A stretch of 46,116 nt of DNA from Robinsoniella sp. (GCA_022788205.1 JALEVQ010000025.1:1-46116), one strand, 5' to 3'; positions 17,744-27,623 are shown, counted from the first letter of the stretch. Numbers and translations: made by a program. The notes: generated by a model not told the origin, from the letters alone.

Positions 17744-17827
17744 TAAAAACCCAGTCTCAGTGGACGGCAGACAGGGCGCTTTTATAATTGGTGGTGACGC
17801 CGTCAGGCGTCATGTCCGTTTGGCACA
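17744..17827 (-). repeat. Full copy (B) of a bipartite dispersed repeat, upstream of mnmA
   Basis: Read on the minus strand, the first half matches the copy at 9557 and holds the palindrome TGACGCC-TGAC-GGCGTCA. The second half (17744-17780) matches 44981-45017 at 33 of 37 bases, and all four differences are transitions. It can fold as CCC-T-GTCT against AGAC-T-GGG followed by TTTTT, which resembles an intrinsic terminator. The element ends 22 bases before the mnmA ATG, next to its ribosome site. Confidence 0.7.
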
Positions 17828-17856
17828 GATAAGCTGCTGCAAACATCATCCATGGA

Positions 17857-18300
17857 TTAATACTGTTCACTCTCGTCTTCTTCGCCTTCGTGGATATCTG
17901 ATTTTGGTTTCTGCAATCCCTCGATCTTGATGCCATTCTTTTCTGCGTAATCCCACAGTGCTGCGTGAATTGCCTCCTCTGCCAACAGAGAACAGTGTAC
18001 TTTTACTGGCGGCAGCCCGTCGAGTGCTTCCATCACCGCTTTGTTTGTGATCTGAAGTGCCTCATAGATAGATTTTCCCTTCACCAGCTCTGTCGCCATG
18101 CTGCTCGTCGCCACTGCCGCGCCGCATCCAAATGTCTTGAATTTACAGTCACGGATAATCTGATTTTCATCAATATCAAGATAGATTCTCATGATATCTC
18201 CACATTTTGCATTTCCCACGGTTCCTACACCGCTCGCATTTTCGATCTCTCCTACATTTCTTGGATTCTGAAAATGATCCATCACTTTTTCACTGTACAT
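17857..18300 (-). CDS. iscU: Iron-sulfur cluster scaffold, NifU N-terminal/IscU type
   Basis: 147 residues. The three scaffold cysteines are in AKCGD (with the conserved Asp), FGCGAA and VHCSLL. The protein assembles iron-sulfur clusters from sulfur delivered by the cysteine desulfurase. The last 25 residues form an acidic tail (EGEEDESEQ) beyond the conserved domain. GGAGG lies 10 bases before the ATG. It is third in the iscR-iscS-iscU-mnmA order, 125 bases after iscS. NCBI usually names such proteins NifU in Clostridia. Confidence 0.95.
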   Translation of the reverse strand: MYSEKVMDHFQNPRNVGEIENASGVGTVGNAKCGDIMRIYLDIDENQIIRDCKFKTFGCGAAVATSSMATELVKGKSIYEALQITNKAVMEALDGLPPVKVHCSLLAEEAIHAALWDYAEKNGIKIEGLQKPKSDIHEGEEDESEQY

Positions 18301-18425
18301 AGTAATTTTTCCTCCATATTTTCTTTTTCATTTTATATCAAGAGCCCGATTCTATCACATCCGCCTTTTGTGCGGTCTTGTTCTGTTTCATTCTGCCTGC
18401 TCTCTTCTACATTTCCAAAAGCATT

Positions 18426-19613
18426 TTAAGAACGCTTTGAAGCCTTCACAAAATCTTCATATAATGGCGACATGCTGCGCAGACGCTCCACAATTCCCTT
18501 GATTGCATCCACTACATAGTCAATGTCTTGTTTTGTCGTCTCATCGCTCAGAGTCAGTCGCAGGGAACCATGTGCAATCTCATGAGGCAGACCGATCGCT
18601 AAAAGAACGTGGGACGGGTCAAGTGATCCTGACGTACATGCCGATCCACTCGATGCGCAGATTCCTTTTCCATCCAGCATAATCAGCAAGGATTCTCCCT
18701 CGATAAACTGAAAACTGAAGTTGGCATTGTTTGGCAGTCTGTTCGTTCTGTGTCCGTTTAATCTTGTATAAGGAATTTCCTTTAACACTCTCTCAATCAG
18801 ATAATCGCGCAGTTCAATCTCTTTCTTCGTCCGCTGCTCCATCGTGTCTGCTGCCCGTTTTGCTGCTGCGCCATATCCGACGATGCCTGGCACATTCTCT
18901 GTCCCTGCGCGGCGCTTTCTCTCCTGTGCTCCGCCGTGGATGAAGGAGCGAATCTTGAGACCTTTGCGGATATATAAAAATCCGATTCCTTTTGGCCCAT
19001 TGATCTTGTGACCACTGGAACTTAACATGTCAATGTGAAATTCATCCACGTTGATCGGAACCTGACCAAACGCCTGCACTGCATCGGTGTGAAACAGAAT
19101 CCCATTCTCATGTGCGATCTCTCCGATTTCCTTGATCGGCTGGATTGTCCCGATCTCATTGTTTGCAAACATCACAGAAATCAAGATGGTCGTCGGACGG
19201 ATCGCTTTTTTCAGTTCCTCCAGCTTCACTACACCGTTCTCATCCACATCGAGGTACGTCACCTCTATGCCATGTTTCTCGAGATATTCGCAAGTATGGA
19301 GAATTGCATGATGCTCAATCTTGCTTGTGATGATATGATTTCCTTTATTTTTGTAGGCCTCTGCTGTGGCGATGAGTGCCCAGTTATCTGCCTCGGATCC
19401 ACCTGCGGTGAAATAAATCTCTTCCGGCTTTGCGCCTAAGACTTCTGCAATCTGTTTTCTTCCCTGCTCTACTCCCATCTTGCTCTCTGCGGCAAGTCCA
19501 TAGATGCTGGAAGGATTTCCGTAATGTTCTGAAAAATAAGGAAGCATTGCATCCAATACTTCCGGTGCTGTCTTTGTCGTCGCTGCATTATCCAAATATA
19601 TGATTTTTCCCAT
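18426..19613 (-). CDS. iscS: Cysteine desulfurase, NifS/IscS type
   Basis: 395 residues. A PLP enzyme that takes sulfur from cysteine. YLDNAATT opens the protein, SSSGHKINGPKG holds the PLP Lys, and SSGSACTSGS holds the catalytic Cys in the mobile loop. It follows the Rrf2 regulator by 15 bases and serves both iscU and mnmA downstream. Confidence 0.97.
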   Translation of the reverse strand: MGKIIYLDNAATTKTAPEVLDAMLPYFSEHYGNPSSIYGLAAESKMGVEQGRKQIAEVLGAKPEEIYFTAGGSEADNWALIATAEAYKNKGNHIITSKIEHHAILHTCEYLEKHGIEVTYLDVDENGVVKLEELKKAIRPTTILISVMFANNEIGTIQPIKEIGEIAHENGILFHTDAVQAFGQVPINVDEFHIDMLSSSGHKINGPKGIGFLYIRKGLKIRSFIHGGAQERKRRAGTENVPGIVGYGAAAKRAADTMEQRTKKEIELRDYLIERVLKEIPYTRLNGHRTNRLPNNANFSFQFIEGESLLIMLDGKGICASSGSACTSGSLDPSHVLLAIGLPHEIAHGSLRLTLSDETTKQDIDYVVDAIKGIVERLRSMSPLYEDFVKASKRS

Positions 19614-19628
19614 CTTATCTGACTCTCC

Positions 19629-20081
19629 TTACCCACCACAATTTCGATTTTTCGCTTTGTGATTTACTTTTTTACTTTCTATTATCAGCTGTTCCAGCGT
19701 GATTTCATCTACTGCCTGCGTGATGCTGTCATTGATTCTCTGCCAGACGTATTTCGTCACACAAAAATCTGCATCCTCGCACCCTTGATCTTCTCTGAGT
19801 CCAGGACATTCCACCGCCTGCAGACTTCCCTCCAGCGTTCTGAGGATGTCTCCCACAGAAATGTCGCCGGGATCTCTTGCCAGCTCATAGCCACCCTGTG
19901 CGCCGCGGATACTCCTGACCATCCCTGCCTTTTTCAGCTTCGCCACCAATTGTTCCAGGTATCGATCTGAGATCTGCTGTCTCGATGCGATACTGCTGAT
20001 GGAGACAGGTCCTTTCTCACTGTAAATGGCAAGGTCAAGCAAGGCACGCAGCCCATATCTTCCTTTTGTCGACAGTTTCAT
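19629..20081 (-). CDS. iscR: Rrf2-family regulator, IscR type
   Basis: 150 residues from the preferred start. The winged helix begins MKLSTKGRYGLRALLDLA. Three cysteines, in VECPGL, QGCEDA and DFCVTK, match the cluster-binding site of IscR, so it probably binds an iron-sulfur cluster and represses the isc genes when clusters are plentiful. The frame is open to 20129, but the ATG at 20081 matches the usual IscR start and has GGTGAAAGAG upstream. Confidence 0.93.
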   Translation of the reverse strand: MKLSTKGRYGLRALLDLAIYSEKGPVSISSIASRQQISDRYLEQLVAKLKKAGMVRSIRGAQGGYELARDPGDISVGDILRTLEGSLQAVECPGLREDQGCEDADFCVTKYVWQRINDSITQAVDEITLEQLIIESKKVNHKAKNRNCGG

Positions 20082-20117
20082 ATCTCTTTCACCCGCTGAC
20101 TTTTTATTTTTGCCTTT

Positions 20118-20179
20118 AATCCCTAGCATTTTACTCGGATTTCGTTTCTAATCATATCACTCAGGAATTGTTCTGTCAA
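20118..20179 (-). promoter_or_regulatory. iscR promoter and probable IscR operator
   Basis: On the minus strand a consensus -35 TTGACA (20174-20179) and -10 TATGAT (20151-20156) lie 17 bases apart. A 24-base imperfect palindrome, AATCC...GGATT, at 20118-20141 covers the expected start of transcription. Its inner part (CCGAGTAAAA) resembles Rrf2/IscR-type boxes. The layout fits autorepression. Confidence 0.65.
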
Positions 20180-20227
20180 GCCTTTCCGGTGAATATATAT
20201 AGAAAAACTGTTTTGTCAGGTGTTTCC

Positions 20228-21754
20228 ATGAAAAACTTCCACTCTCACCCTCTGCTGCGCGGTGCTTTGATTCTGACCTGCACCGGTGTTGTCGGGCGTC
20301 TCATCGGCTTCTTCTATAGAATATTCCTCTCCGGACTCATCGGTGCAGAAGGTCTTGGCATCTACCAGCTGATTTTTCCCGTCTATGCACTTTGTATCTC
20401 CCTGTGTACCGCCGGAATCCAGATCGCAATCTCTCGATTTACCGCCTCTAACACCGCTGTAGGCAATCAAAAAGGCGCTCTGGAATCTCTCCAGACGGGA
20501 ATGACATGCTCCTTGCTGTTTTCTCTTGTCTGCTTTCTCTTTCTTCGCCTTTTTGCACACCCAATTGCACTGTTTATTCTTCAGGAGAGCCGCTGCGAGG
20601 AATTACTCAAGATTGTATCCTTTGCCATTCCTTTTGCCGCCATCCATTCCTGTATCAGTGGCTATTATTTAGGGCTGAAACAGACAGGAATCCCCGCCAT
20701 CTCTCAGTTTTTAGAGCAGATTGTGCGCGTTGTTGCCACCTGGCTTTTGTGGCAGATCTGCACAGAGAAGGGAATCGTTTTCACTCCAGCTTTTATCACT
20801 GCAAGCATCGTCATCGAAGAGGTGATCTCCTGCCTTTTTTGTATCCTTGCGCTCCTGCTCAAGACGGGCTCCTCCCATCTGCTTTCATTTCGCTCCTTTT
20901 TCTCTTTTCGCCGCCACGGCAGAGAGATTCTGACGCTTTCTGCCCCGATCACACTGAACCATGTCATTTTAAACCTACTCCAGAGCGTCGAAGCGCTGTG
21001 TATTCCTGGAAGGCTGCGCTTACACGGTTTGACTTCCTCAGAATCTCTGAGTGTCTATGGCGTACTAAGCGGCATGACATTGCCTCTGCTTCTTTTCCCA
21101 TCCGCCATCACCATGTCGCTCTCTTCCATGCTGCTGCCTGCCATCTCAGAAGCACAGGCATCAGGAAACCAAAAAAGGATCTCCGAGACGATCCAGAAAA
21201 CCGTCTCTGGCTGTCTGGTCCTAGGTATTTTCTGCACTGGTCTTTTTTTCTTCTTTGGAAAAGATTTAGGTATGCTTCTCTTCAAAAGTAACCTGTGCGG
21301 CTCTTTTTTGCTGACGCTTTCTTTTGTCTGCCCGTTTTTGTACTTAAGCGGAACACTTGCCAGCATCTTAAACGGTCTTGGAAAGACCTCCTCTGTCTTT
21401 TGGGGAAATCTGACAGCCCTCTCTGTCCGCATTGCGTTTTTATTTTTCCTGATCCCTATCTTCGGGATTCGAGGTTTTCTGTGGGGTTTTCTTGTCAGTC
21501 AGCTTCTGCTCGTGTTTCTCCACTTTCGCTCTCTGAAAAAAGAAGCAGATTTTGAGCTTGACGCTTTTTGCCTGTTTCTAAAGCCCGCCGCCGCTGTCCT
21601 CATCAGCTATGGGATCTGCTGTGCTCTGCATGCTTTGTTTTCCGGACTTCCGGAAATATTACGTCTTATTGGAAAAATCGGCGTATATGGAATCTTCTAT
21701 TTATTTTTCCTGATTTTGTGGAGAGTATTCCCACTGTCATCGAAACCTTCCTGA
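20228..21754 (+). CDS. SpoVB-like polysaccharide/lipid flippase (MVF family)
   Basis: About 508 residues with roughly fourteen membrane segments. The N-terminus, RGALILTCTGVVGRLIGF and GAEGLGIYQLIFPVY, is typical of SpoVB and related MOP-superfamily flippases that move lipid-linked sugars across the membrane. Paired with spo0A in the same window, a role in spore cortex synthesis is plausible but not proven; a lipid II or capsule flippase is the alternative. The ATG at 20228 has AGGTG upstream. The frame opens at a TTG at 20168, which lies inside the iscR promoter. Confidence 0.8.
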   Translation: MKNFHSHPLLRGALILTCTGVVGRLIGFFYRIFLSGLIGAEGLGIYQLIFPVYALCISLCTAGIQIAISRFTASNTAVGNQKGALESLQTGMTCSLLFSLVCFLFLRLFAHPIALFILQESRCEELLKIVSFAIPFAAIHSCISGYYLGLKQTGIPAISQFLEQIVRVVATWLLWQICTEKGIVFTPAFITASIVIEEVISCLFCILALLLKTGSSHLLSFRSFFSFRRHGREILTLSAPITLNHVILNLLQSVEALCIPGRLRLHGLTSSESLSVYGVLSGMTLPLLLFPSAITMSLSSMLLPAISEAQASGNQKRISETIQKTVSGCLVLGIFCTGLFFFFGKDLGMLLFKSNLCGSFLLTLSFVCPFLYLSGTLASILNGLGKTSSVFWGNLTALSVRIAFLFFLIPIFGIRGFLWGFLVSQLLLVFLHFRSLKKEADFELDAFCLFLKPAAAVLISYGICCALHALFSGLPEILRLIGKIGVYGIFYLFFLILWRVFPLSSKPS

Positions 21755-21793
21755 GCGTCAGGTCACGCACCTGATCCTTCAAAAAAGACGCAC

Positions 21794-21840
21794 AAAAAAG
21801 CTTTCGCTTCGGGTTTTTAACCCTCTGCGAAAGCTTTTTT
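21794..21840. terminator. Bidirectional terminator between the flippase and GH3 genes
   Basis: Arms at 21794-21807 and 21827-21840 (AAAAAAGCTTTCGC and its complement) pair over 14 bases, with an inner GGG/CCC pair in the loop. A or T runs flank both sides, so it can stop transcripts from both convergent genes. Confidence 0.85.
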
Positions 21841-21877
21841 GTTTCTTCTACTTTTCTATGCTATTTCTCTATATTTC

Positions 21878-24800
21878 CTATTCTACGATCAAAGTATATG
21901 GCACAACACTCGTCACAGGGTTGCCTGCGAATGTCGCGGTATCCATGATGATGAGCAGCTGATATGTTCCTTCTGTCCCTTCTGCTGGCGTTCCGCTGAT
22001 CGTTGCGACAAAATCTTCTACTTCTAAATTCAACCCTTTCGGAAGTGCATCGCCATTTTCTTCATCCAGCACATAGGTGTAATCTGTGCTGAACGGTCCA
22101 TTTAACGCTTCAATCCTCTGCGCGAATTCTTCTCCCACAGATGCTTTGAAGGAAGTGTAGGCAACTGGATCGGAATCAAGACGACCTTTCACATATAATT
22201 CATACGCTTTCACGGCAATGTCTGTTCCATCTGTCACTTCAATCTGTAAGTGGTAGACGCCAGACGCATCGGAACCGAGTGTCCCTGAGAGGACTCCATC
22301 CTCGGACAATTTCATTCCGTTTGGCAGTTCTTCACTTCCATCTGCCATCTGGAATGATACTTCTCCTTCTGCGTTTGCAGCTTCCAGCTGAACTTTCTCA
22401 TAAGTTGCATTTGCCTCTCCTGTCGCAAGAGATGGCGTTGTGATGGCAAGTCCTGTGATTTCCTGTGGATCCCCAACTTTTAACGTTGCCATTTTGCTGG
22501 TCTGGTTTCCTAAGGCATCCGTCACAATGATTTCCACTTCATACATTCCCTCGCTGCTTGCCGGGATGGTTCCTGGGATGTAATACAGACCAAACATTAA
22601 GTTTCCACTCAATACCTGATTGTCCACCACCGCAAAACCATTCGGAAGACCTTTTACTTTGTAAGTAAACGGTGCCAGTCCGCCTTCCACTTCGATCATG
22701 CAGGCATACTCTGCGTCAAGTTCTGCATCGGCAAGTGCCTCTGTCGTAACTTCGACCTCTTTTTCGATACAATGGATCACCGTGTGTGCTGTGCCGTCTT
22801 TGCCGTCTGCCTGCACATGGAACGTCATCACGGCGTCATCACCATAAGACATACTCGTTCCGCTGATTGTTCCGTCTTCTGACAGGGTCAGTCCTTCCGG
22901 AAGCGGTTCTTCGCTTGTAAAAGTCCCCTCTACTTCGTTTCCTTCCGCATCGACTGCCGTCAATTTTCCTGTATACTCCTGATTCCACTTTGCGACTGGC
23001 AGTGCCGAAGTGTCAATGATGAGCTCGCCTTCCACCTCAAGGATCAATGTCTTCTCTGCACTCTGTCCGTCTGCGTCCGTTACTTTAAAAGTGATCTCAT
23101 AGATTCCCTGGCTTCCCTCTGCCGGTTTTCCGGATAAGGTTCCATTCGGTGCCAGCGTGATTCCTTCAGGAAGTGTATCTTTGCTATTCTCGGAGACAGA
23201 GATTGTATAGCTCTGTGCCGGAGCTGCTGCGATCACTGGATTTACTTTTGCTTCCTGATATTCGTGGTTTACCTTTGCAATCGGAAGAGTTGTTGTCCGG
23301 ATTGCAGCTTCCTGTGCATACTGATGCATTCCTTCCTCGTCCGAGAGTGCGCTTGCCTTCACTGCGCTTAAGAAATGGTAGGCATTTCTCTGAAGATCTT
23401 CCACTGTGACGGTTCCTTTTTCCAGACCCTCCACAATCTTATCCGGGATGCGATACATCACATGTTTTCCGGACATGATCACATCATTTCCGCCAGCCAT
23501 CTCAAGATCAGGATCTGCGATTGTATCCAGATCACCCCAGTCTGTGACGACAAATCCATCGAAGCCCCACTCACCTCTGAGAATGTCGATCAACAGATCG
23601 CTGCTTGTCGCACAGTACTGTCCATTGACTTTGTTGAATGCCGACATCACGTTCTTCACCGCGCCTGTCTTGACCGCCATCTCAAATGGCTTTAAGGTGA
23701 TCTCACGCAGTGCTCTCTCGGATGTAATCACATTGATTGCATCCAGACTTGTTCCTTCTTCCAGTGTCGTCTCATTCTGGACACCTCTTCTATAGTGTTC
23801 CTGGTCGTTTCCTGCAAAGTGCTTTAAGCATACAGAAACTCCGTTGCTTGCCACGCCTTCTGCGACCGTCGCCGCCGTCCATCCACTCAACACTGGATCT
23901 TCAGAATAATATTCATTGTTTCGTCCATTTAGCGGATTTCTGTGCAGATTGATACTCGGTGCCAGCCAGTAATCAATGTTGATTTTTGTCATTTCTTTCC
24001 CGACAGCATCACCATAGCTGTATAACAGATCTTTATTCCAGATACACGCCACTGCTGCCGCGCGGGACCATCCAACATTCTTGTCAAGCACAGTCTCTGT
24101 CTGATTGTACGAGATACCTGCAGAACCGTCTGCATATGCGATGGAAGGAATGTTGAGACGCTCTACACTTCTCGATGCACCGGCTCCGCTTGTCGCCTGG
24201 TTGATCTTCGTGTTGACATTGTCGATCTCGATTCCGTCATCATCCGAGTAATACGTCGTGATACCTGCTGTCGCACCTCCGGAGCAGAGCATCACCAGTT
24301 CATCTGTCGTCAGCTGGGATACAAACTGTGCCAGGCTGATCGTTCCATCCTGAACGGCCTCAAACGTGTAAACCGGACTTCCCTCCGGCAATTCTTCCAC
24401 CACGGTCTCCGTAAATACCGGTGCCTCTGCCGAAATCTTAACATCGTCTGCTGTGATCACAATCGCTTCCTCTTTTGCCTTGGCAAGTTCTTCTTCTTCC
24501 CCTTCATAGGTGATCGGCTCTGCATCCTGAGAGCTGAGACGTTCTCTCTCGTAGAGTTCTTTATTTTCCTCTGCCATGGAAAGCTGATTCTCCAGCTGCT
24601 CTACTAAAATCTCCTCTTCCACGCAAAATGCGCCTGCCACATGGGTATCTCTTGATGAGGAACCCACTCTGATATAATATTCACCCGGCTCTAAGATATA
24701 CGCTGCCTGCTCCTCATCATAAGAGGCAAGCTCATCGAGTGGAATATCGATCGAGATAGTCTGGCTCTCTCCGCTCGCCAGCTCTTCTGATTTTTCAAAG

Positions 24801-26086
24801 TCTACTAATTTCTGGTACGGCTGTTCTAATTTGCCTTCCGGAGCGCTGACGTAGACTTCCATGACTTCTTTTCCTTCCGGAATACTCTCATCTTCTGTGA
24901 CATTGTTGATCGTCGCCGTGACGGTGATACTTTTTGCTTCTCGGTTTGCCTCAACACTCATATCCGTGAAAGTAAAATCAGAATACGACAAACCACTTCC
25001 AAATGGATATAAGACCTCTTTTCCAAAGGTATCAAAATAGCGATATCCCTCGTAGATTCCCTCTGTGTACAGTGAGACAGGGTCTGTCTGCCCTTGCTCT
25101 CCGAAAACCGAGTTGTTTGCCACCGCATCAAGCCCGTACTCATCATAAGTATGGTATCCGAAAGTTTCGGCTGTCGGGTGTTCCTCATATGTCTTTGTGA
25201 TTGTATCCGCAAGCTTTGCGCTAGGGTTTTCATATCCGAATAAAAGGTCAGCCATCGCATATCCTGTCTGAGATCCTGATCCGTAAGAAATCATCACCGT
25301 GTCGATTCCATAGGTATCCACCCAGGACATATCGATCGAACCATTGACGCTCAACAGGACAACCACTTTGTCAAACTTATCTGTCACCTGCTCAAGCAAT
25401 ACTCTCTCAGAAGCATCGAGATACCAGTCTCCTGGCTGTTGAATACGGTCCATCTCCTCAGCGCCAGTCGTTCTTGTGATCACAACAATCGCTGTGTCCG
25501 TCTCCTGTGCCGCTCTCGCCACAATGCCATCATCCTTGATTTCTCCGTCATCCAGTTTGACATCCGGTGTATTCACACCTGCTGTCATAGAAAAGCCTGT
25601 CCCTGAATAAACCGGGGTTCCCCACTCATCCGGGTATTCGTTTGCCTGATCCCAGCCATGGTCGATCACCGTATTGACGCTTGTTCCAAACCAGCTCTGT
25701 GTCTCCTGCTGTGTCACTTTGCTCTCATAAAATGCACGCAGTTCCTCGCACACAGCAATTCCTCTCGCATCCAGCCCGTCTAATAAATTGCTTGTATAAG
25801 CACCATTTGCCGCTCCTGATCCGCTTCCTCCGGTGTTCGGAACCAGCTGTCCTCTTCCAAAGACTGCCACTTTCTGCTCCTTGTCAAGCGGCAAAATCCC
25901 ACTGTCATTCTGTGCAAGCACGATGCTCTCCACTTCCATCTCTCTGGCAAGTGCCTCATTTGCAATTCCCTCTTCTGTCGTTGCCTTTGGCTCTGTCGCC
26001 GCAAACACACAAGAGGAACCTGAGCAGACCATCGCTGCCGACATCACCCCTGCAAGATATTTTTTCCACATCTCTTTTCTTCTCAT
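21878..26086 (-). CDS. Secreted GH3 glycosidase with swapped domain order and Ig-like repeats
   Basis: 1402 residues. Signal peptide at about 1-29. The GH3 C-terminal domain comes first (about 50-365), then a fibronectin-like domain (about 385-475), a Glu/Lys-rich linker (about 485-550), and the GH3 N-terminal catalytic barrel (about 585-905). The barrel has NLHRNPLNGRNNEY, CLKHFAGND and the nucleophile Asp849 in VVTDWGD. This reversed order is known from rumen beta-glucosidases of Ruminococcus albus and Butyrivibrio. Residues about 955-1402 hold five putative Ig-like (He_PIG) repeats, each with a LPEGI/LPNGM...GxLSG core. No LPXTG anchor is present, so the enzyme is likely released or held by the repeats. 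AGGAGG precedes the ATG. Probable substrates are beta-glucosides or beta-xylosides. It follows the binding-protein gene by 82 bases. Confidence 0.93.
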   Translation of the reverse strand: MRRKEMWKKYLAGVMSAAMVCSGSSCVFAATEPKATTEEGIANEALAREMEVESIVLAQNDSGILPLDKEQKVAVFGRGQLVPNTGGSGSGAANGAYTSNLLDGLDARGIAVCEELRAFYESKVTQQETQSWFGTSVNTVIDHGWDQANEYPDEWGTPVYSGTGFSMTAGVNTPDVKLDDGEIKDDGIVARAAQETDTAIVVITRTTGAEEMDRIQQPGDWYLDASERVLLEQVTDKFDKVVVLLSVNGSIDMSWVDTYGIDTVMISYGSGSQTGYAMADLLFGYENPSAKLADTITKTYEEHPTAETFGYHTYDEYGLDAVANNSVFGEQGQTDPVSLYTEGIYEGYRYFDTFGKEVLYPFGSGLSYSDFTFTDMSVEANREAKSITVTATINNVTEDESIPEGKEVMEVYVSAPEGKLEQPYQKLVDFEKSEELASGESQTISIDIPLDELASYDEEQAAYILEPGEYYIRVGSSSRDTHVAGAFCVEEEILVEQLENQLSMAEENKELYERERLSSQDAEPITYEGEEEELAKAKEEAIVITADDVKISAEAPVFTETVVEELPEGSPVYTFEAVQDGTISLAQFVSQLTTDELVMLCSGGATAGITTYYSDDDGIEIDNVNTKINQATSGAGASRSVERLNIPSIAYADGSAGISYNQTETVLDKNVGWSRAAAVACIWNKDLLYSYGDAVGKEMTKINIDYWLAPSINLHRNPLNGRNNEYYSEDPVLSGWTAATVAEGVASNGVSVCLKHFAGNDQEHYRRGVQNETTLEEGTSLDAINVITSERALREITLKPFEMAVKTGAVKNVMSAFNKVNGQYCATSSDLLIDILRGEWGFDGFVVTDWGDLDTIADPDLEMAGGNDVIMSGKHVMYRIPDKIVEGLEKGTVTVEDLQRNAYHFLSAVKASALSDEEGMHQYAQEAAIRTTTLPIAKVNHEYQEAKVNPVIAAAPAQSYTISVSENSKDTLPEGITLAPNGTLSGKPAEGSQGIYEITFKVTDADGQSAEKTLILEVEGELIIDTSALPVAKWNQEYTGKLTAVDAEGNEVEGTFTSEEPLPEGLTLSEDGTISGTSMSYGDDAVMTFHVQADGKDGTAHTVIHCIEKEVEVTTEALADAELDAEYACMIEVEGGLAPFTYKVKGLPNGFAVVDNQVLSGNLMFGLYYIPGTIPASSEGMYEVEIIVTDALGNQTSKMATLKVGDPQEITGLAITTPSLATGEANATYEKVQLEAANAEGEVSFQMADGSEELPNGMKLSEDGVLSGTLGSDASGVYHLQIEVTDGTDIAVKAYELYVKGRLDSDPVAYTSFKASVGEEFAQRIEALNGPFSTDYTYVLDEENGDALPKGLNLEVEDFVATISGTPAEGTEGTYQLLIIMDTATFAGNPVTSVVPYTLIVE

Positions 26087-26168
26087 CTTTACCTCCTAAG
26101 AACTTCTGAATCATCTGCGCATATCGCTGTTTTTTCCTGTCAAAACCGCCCTTTTTTATCCTGTGCCC

Positions 26169-27623
26169 TTATTCTTTCTTCCACTGATCTAGCTGCTCTT
26201 GGACTTCCTTCAAAATTTTCTGTGCTCCTGCCATTTCCAACTCTTCCAGAAATTTGGGATAATATACATCCACATCGAGCAGCCCCACACCAAATTTTGT
26301 CCCATATTTGTCAAGGACTATCTGGACCGCTGTTATTTCCTGTTCCACTTTGCTGCTGTCAAAGCAAAAACCATTTGCATAAGAAGTGATCGCCGAATCA
26401 TTGAAAGATTTCATCTCTGCCTGAATATTTTCCGATGTTCCCTCCCATCTGCCCGCAATGGTACGATTGAATCCCCATTTGCAGTCATTGAAATATCCGA
26501 CATTCAAGAAATCTACGCCGTCTGGATAGGCAAAAGTACCGTCGTCCTTCACGATATAGTGCTTTCCCTCTATCCCATACAAGAGGAAATTGATCATGAC
26601 AGGATCGCTGTACATCAGATTCAGCACTTCTATCGCTTCTCTGGGATACTGTGTTCCAGATGAGACTGTCCAGACAAATTCCCAATCTCGTTCTTCGTTA
26701 TAATGTGGCTTTTCATCGAACGGGATGATCTGAACTTTATCCTGGTAACGGCTTTTTGCATACTGCACTTCGTCTGGACGAATCACAAACTCGGTTGCAA
26801 ACGCAGTACCGCTTGAGACCAGATCCTCCCCCACCTCGATCTCCATGATTGCTTCCGGGTCAATGTAACCTTTCTCTTGCCATCTGTGCAACATACGGAT
26901 CTGCTCCTTATATTCTTCTGTCGCGTAATAATTCTCCACCTTTAGCGTCGGATCATCATAGCGTACCATAGAAATACAGGAATCCAGCAAATCTCCGATC
27001 GGTCTCGATCTCGATATGATGTGACCCGCCACATTTGCAACGATCGGTGTCACATCCGGTTCGTTTTGTCTGATGATCTCGAGAATAGGTTCCATGTCCT
27101 CCATATGATGAATCTGGCTGACATCGATCTGATACTTGTCCACATATTCCTTGCTGAGCATCACACCTGCCGAAAAAATTTCGTGAAGTGGTTTCGGAAT
27201 GCCATAGACTCCGCCGTATCTTCTCAGATCCTCCACTGTGCTGTCCATCGCCATGAGAATATCCTTTCCGTACGTCACAAGGTTCTCCTCCATGTCCAGC
27301 AACAGCCCTCTCTCTATATAATTCTGAAACGTACCCTTTCCACCCACAAACACAATATCTGCATTTTTCTTCTGTGAAAAATTGACGTATTCCGAGGAGA
27401 CTCTTGAACTCTGCCATAAGATCTCCACTTCACACCCGATTTTCCCGGCTGTCCACTCTGAGATCGCCTGGCTGATCTCATTGAGATCAGCCGTTCTGCC
27501 CTGATAACTGCTCAGAGCAATGCGAATCACCGGAAGGCTCTTTGCCTCCTCCTTTTGCGCACATCCCGACAACATCATTCCCATCATTCCACATACACAC
27601 CACAGGATTTTTTTCTTCTCCAT
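26169..27623 (-). CDS. Extracellular solute-binding lipoprotein
   Basis: About 484 residues. The signal ends in a lipobox MMLSGC, so the mature protein is lipid-anchored. The rest fits family 1 ABC sugar-binding proteins: VEILWQSSRVSSEYVNFSQK, KNADIVFVGG, and EAIEVLNLMYSDP near the C-terminus. The ATG at 27623 is chosen because GAGGAG lies 7 bases upstream. The frame is open a further 45 bases. It is probably co-transcribed with the GH3 gene and divergent from a kinase/regulator pair. No permease genes lie nearby, so it either shares permeases encoded elsewhere or presents ligand to the kinase. Confidence 0.88.
   Translation of the reverse strand: MEKKKILWCVCGMMGMMLSGCAQKEEAKSLPVIRIALSSYQGRTADLNEISQAISEWTAGKIGCEVEILWQSSRVSSEYVNFSQKKNADIVFVGGKGTFQNYIERGLLLDMEENLVTYGKDILMAMDSTVEDLRRYGGVYGIPKPLHEIFSAGVMLSKEYVDKYQIDVSQIHHMEDMEPILEIIRQNEPDVTPIVANVAGHIISRSRPIGDLLDSCISMVRYDDPTLKVENYYATEEYKEQIRMLHRWQEKGYIDPEAIMEIEVGEDLVSSGTAFATEFVIRPDEVQYAKSRYQDKVQIIPFDEKPHYNEERDWEFVWTVSSGTQYPREAIEVLNLMYSDPVMINFLLYGIEGKHYIVKDDGTFAYPDGVDFLNVGYFNDCKWGFNRTIAGRWEGTSENIQAEMKSFNDSAITSYANGFCFDSSKVEQEITAVQIVLDKYGTKFGVGLLDVDVYYPKFLEELEMAGAQKILKEVQEQLDQWKKE

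Noticed and set aside
17744-17827. A T-box or known riboswitch in the mnmA leader
   Set aside because: No AGGGTGGNACCGCG T-box sequence or other conserved riboswitch core is present.
20506-21291. Open frame of 261 codons on the plus strand
   Set aside because: It overlaps the SpoVB-like flippase in another frame and its translation is rich in Cys, His and Arg with no membrane segments or known motif.
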